Source: an uncultured Eubacteriales bacterium
GTDB lineage: Bacteria; Bacillota_A; Clostridia; Christensenellales; Aristaeellaceae
DNA: 6,538 nucleotides
Assembly: GCA_902795555.1 (NCBI GenBank)
Contig: CADBLV010000329.1
Coordinates: 1-6,538 of the forward strand
Direction of reading: 5' to 3'
The notes under the pieces are model-generated. The model was given only the letters and a program-made list of their open reading frames with translations, was not told the DNA's origin and did no database searches. Within the stretch, counting starts at the first letter, position 1; every line of letters starts with the position of its first letter. Made by a program: the position numbers and the translations under genes. Below, one piece after another: positions 5,503-6,538 of the stretch.

Positions 5503-5512
5503 GAGACTTGCC

Positions 5513-6523
5513 TTGACGGAAAGCCATGAATTTGAACTGACAGCAGATTCAATGGATGCCTTTATATCCCTTTTCGGCATAAACGATCAGAACATCGCCC
5601 TGATCGAGCAGGAATGTCAGGTCCGACTGTCCCTGCACGACCATCGGCTGATCATTTCCGGCGAGGCGGATCAGATCTCCTGTGCTTATGAGGCCATCCG
5701 GATGATGCTGCGGATGGTGGAGCGGCATGAAACGATCGACCGCATGAAAATCAGGTACATTCTCTCCATGATTCGGGAAAATCAGGACGAATCCCTCCTG
5801 AGCCAGCTGGATAAAGTCATCGCGGTCACGCATCGCGGCAAGCAGATCGTCTGCAAAACCCTGGGTCAGCAGGAGTATGTGGATACGATCCGCAAAAACA
5901 CGCTCACCTTTGCTGTCGGCGTCGCGGGCGTCGGGAAAACGTATCTGGCCATGGCGATGGCCGTCATGGCTCTCAAAAACAAGGAAGTGGAACGGATCAT
6001 TCTCACCCGTCCCGCCGTGGAAGCCGGTGAAAAGCTTGGCTTTCTTCCCGGAGATCTGGCCCAGAAGGTAGATCCGTATCTTCGCCCGCTCTACGATGCG
6101 ATGATGGAATTCATGGGTCCGGATTCCTATGCGAAGCTGATAGAGCGGGGGGTCGTGGAGGTGGCGCCGCTGGCATACATGCGCGGACGCACGCTTTCAA
6201 ACGCGTTCATCATCATGGACGAAGCCCAGAACACAACGTCCGAACAGATGAAAATGTTTCTTACGCGCATCGGCTTCCATTCCAGGGTGGTCGTGACAGG
6301 GGACATTACCCAGACCGATCTTCCCCCGGGTAAGAAATCCGGCCTCTCCGAGGCGATCCGGCTTCTTCGCGGAATCGATGATATCGGATTCAGCTTTCTC
6401 ACCAGGCGCGATGTCGTGCGGCACGAGCTGGTTCAGCGCATCGTGGAGGCCTATGAAAAAGCGGATCATAAGGTCCTGAAGGATGAAAACAATGTGGGAA
6501 ACGGAATCGCCGAAAAGGAATAA
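5513..6523 (+). CDS. phoH: PhoH family ATPase (PhoH/YbeZ-like)
   Basis: This 336-aa cytoplasmic protein has the standard PhoH length and motifs. An N-terminal KH-like segment (about 27-75) precedes the P-loop ATPase core: Walker A GVAGVGKT (136-143), TRPAVEAGEKLGFLPGD (165-181), YLRPLYDAM (189-197), MRGRTL (223-228), Walker B with IIMDEAQNTT (233-242) and the sensor-like VVTGDITQTDLP (260-271). Relatives bind and hydrolyse ATP and are linked to RNA metabolism; in many bacteria phoH lies next to ybeY, the 16S rRNA processing endonuclease. Walker A reads GVAGVGKT rather than the more usual GPAGTGKT, with the key Gly-Lys-Thr intact. The start is TTG at 5513. It has its own promoter and a leader hairpin, and another gene begins 6 nt after its TAA, so it probably heads an operon. 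It is named for phosphate starvation in Escherichia coli, but no Pho box is evident here. Confidence 0.95.
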   Translation: MTESHEFELTADSMDAFISLFGINDQNIALIEQECQVRLSLHDHRLIISGEADQISCAYEAIRMMLRMVERHETIDRMKIRYILSMIRENQDESLLSQLDKVIAVTHRGKQIVCKTLGQQEYVDTIRKNTLTFAVGVAGVGKTYLAMAMAVMALKNKEVERIILTRPAVEAGEKLGFLPGDLAQKVDPYLRPLYDAMMEFMGPDSYAKLIERGVVEVAPLAYMRGRTLSNAFIIMDEAQNTTSEQMKMFLTRIGFHSRVVVTGDITQTDLPPGKKSGLSEAIRLLRGIDDIGFSFLTRRDVVRHELVQRIVEAYEKADHKVLKDENNVGNGIAEKE

Positions 6524-6529
6524 AACGCG

Positions 6530-6538
6530 ATGAAGGAA
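6530..6538 (+). CDS. Start of the next gene (first three codons only)
   Basis: ATG AAG GAA begins at 6530 and runs off the window. AAAAGGAA at 6513-6520, inside the end of phoH, lies 9 nt upstream and would serve as its ribosome site. In Bacillota the gene after phoH is often the HD-domain membrane phosphohydrolase PgpH/YqfF or ybeY; three codons cannot distinguish them. Confidence 0.5.

Noticed and set aside
5361..5512. Full T-box Stem I upstream of the antiterminator-like element
   Set aside because: I looked on the minus strand for a long structured stem with a specifier-loop motif and saw only A-rich, unstructured sequence containing the phoH promoter and its leader hairpin.
5185..5580. 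131-codon minus-strand frame spanning the leuA-like/phoH gap
   Set aside because: It crosses both promoters and the terminator and starts inside phoH, with no recognisable protein motif.

Overview
The window looks like chromosomal DNA of a Gram-positive bacterium of the Bacillota, most likely class Clostridia. The pointers are the PhoH and MreB protein types, the strong AGGAGG-type ribosome binding sites, SigA-type promoters, a TTG start, and a T-box-like leader with an intrinsic terminator. Base composition is moderate (roughly half G+C by eye). Four substantial genes fill most of the window. The species cannot be named from the sequence alone.

Layout. Positions 1-206 hold the possible tail of an unseen upstream gene, an inverted repeat and an extended -10 promoter for gene 1. 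Gene 1 (207-1214, +) is an MreB/Mbl-family actin whose ATP-hydrolysis residues are substituted. Positions 1215-1299, between convergent genes, consist largely of a 32-bp tandem repeat. Genes 2 and 3 are on the minus strand and form a tightly coupled two-gene operon transcribed from about 5325 down to 1300. The first is a LeuA-like protein of 471 aa whose catalytic Arg and metal ligands are missing although its C-terminal LeuA dimer/regulatory domain is intact. The second, overlapping it by ATGA, is an 843-aa fusion of a xylose-isomerase-like TIM barrel to an ACSF2-type acyl-CoA synthetase. Positions 5244-5512 hold back-to-back promoters, the T-box-like antiterminator/terminator leader of the operon, and a leader hairpin for gene 4. 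Gene 4 (5513-6523, +) is PhoH, followed by the first codons of another gene at 6530.

How they may work together. MreB-like and PhoH are housekeeping-type genes (cell shape; ATPase linked to RNA metabolism) with their own promoters. The middle operon is the unusual part. A LeuA-derived protein that probably cannot do the usual Claisen condensation is co-translated with an enzyme able to activate a carboxylic acid as an acyl-adenylate/CoA thioester and carrying a sugar-isomerase-like barrel with one altered metal ligand. The leader looks like a T-box antiterminator/terminator module without a recognisable Stem I, which would suggest a history of amino-acid-responsive control. The LeuA-like protein could be a sensor or a partner of the fusion enzyme; that is inference. 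To my knowledge this pair is not a described system.
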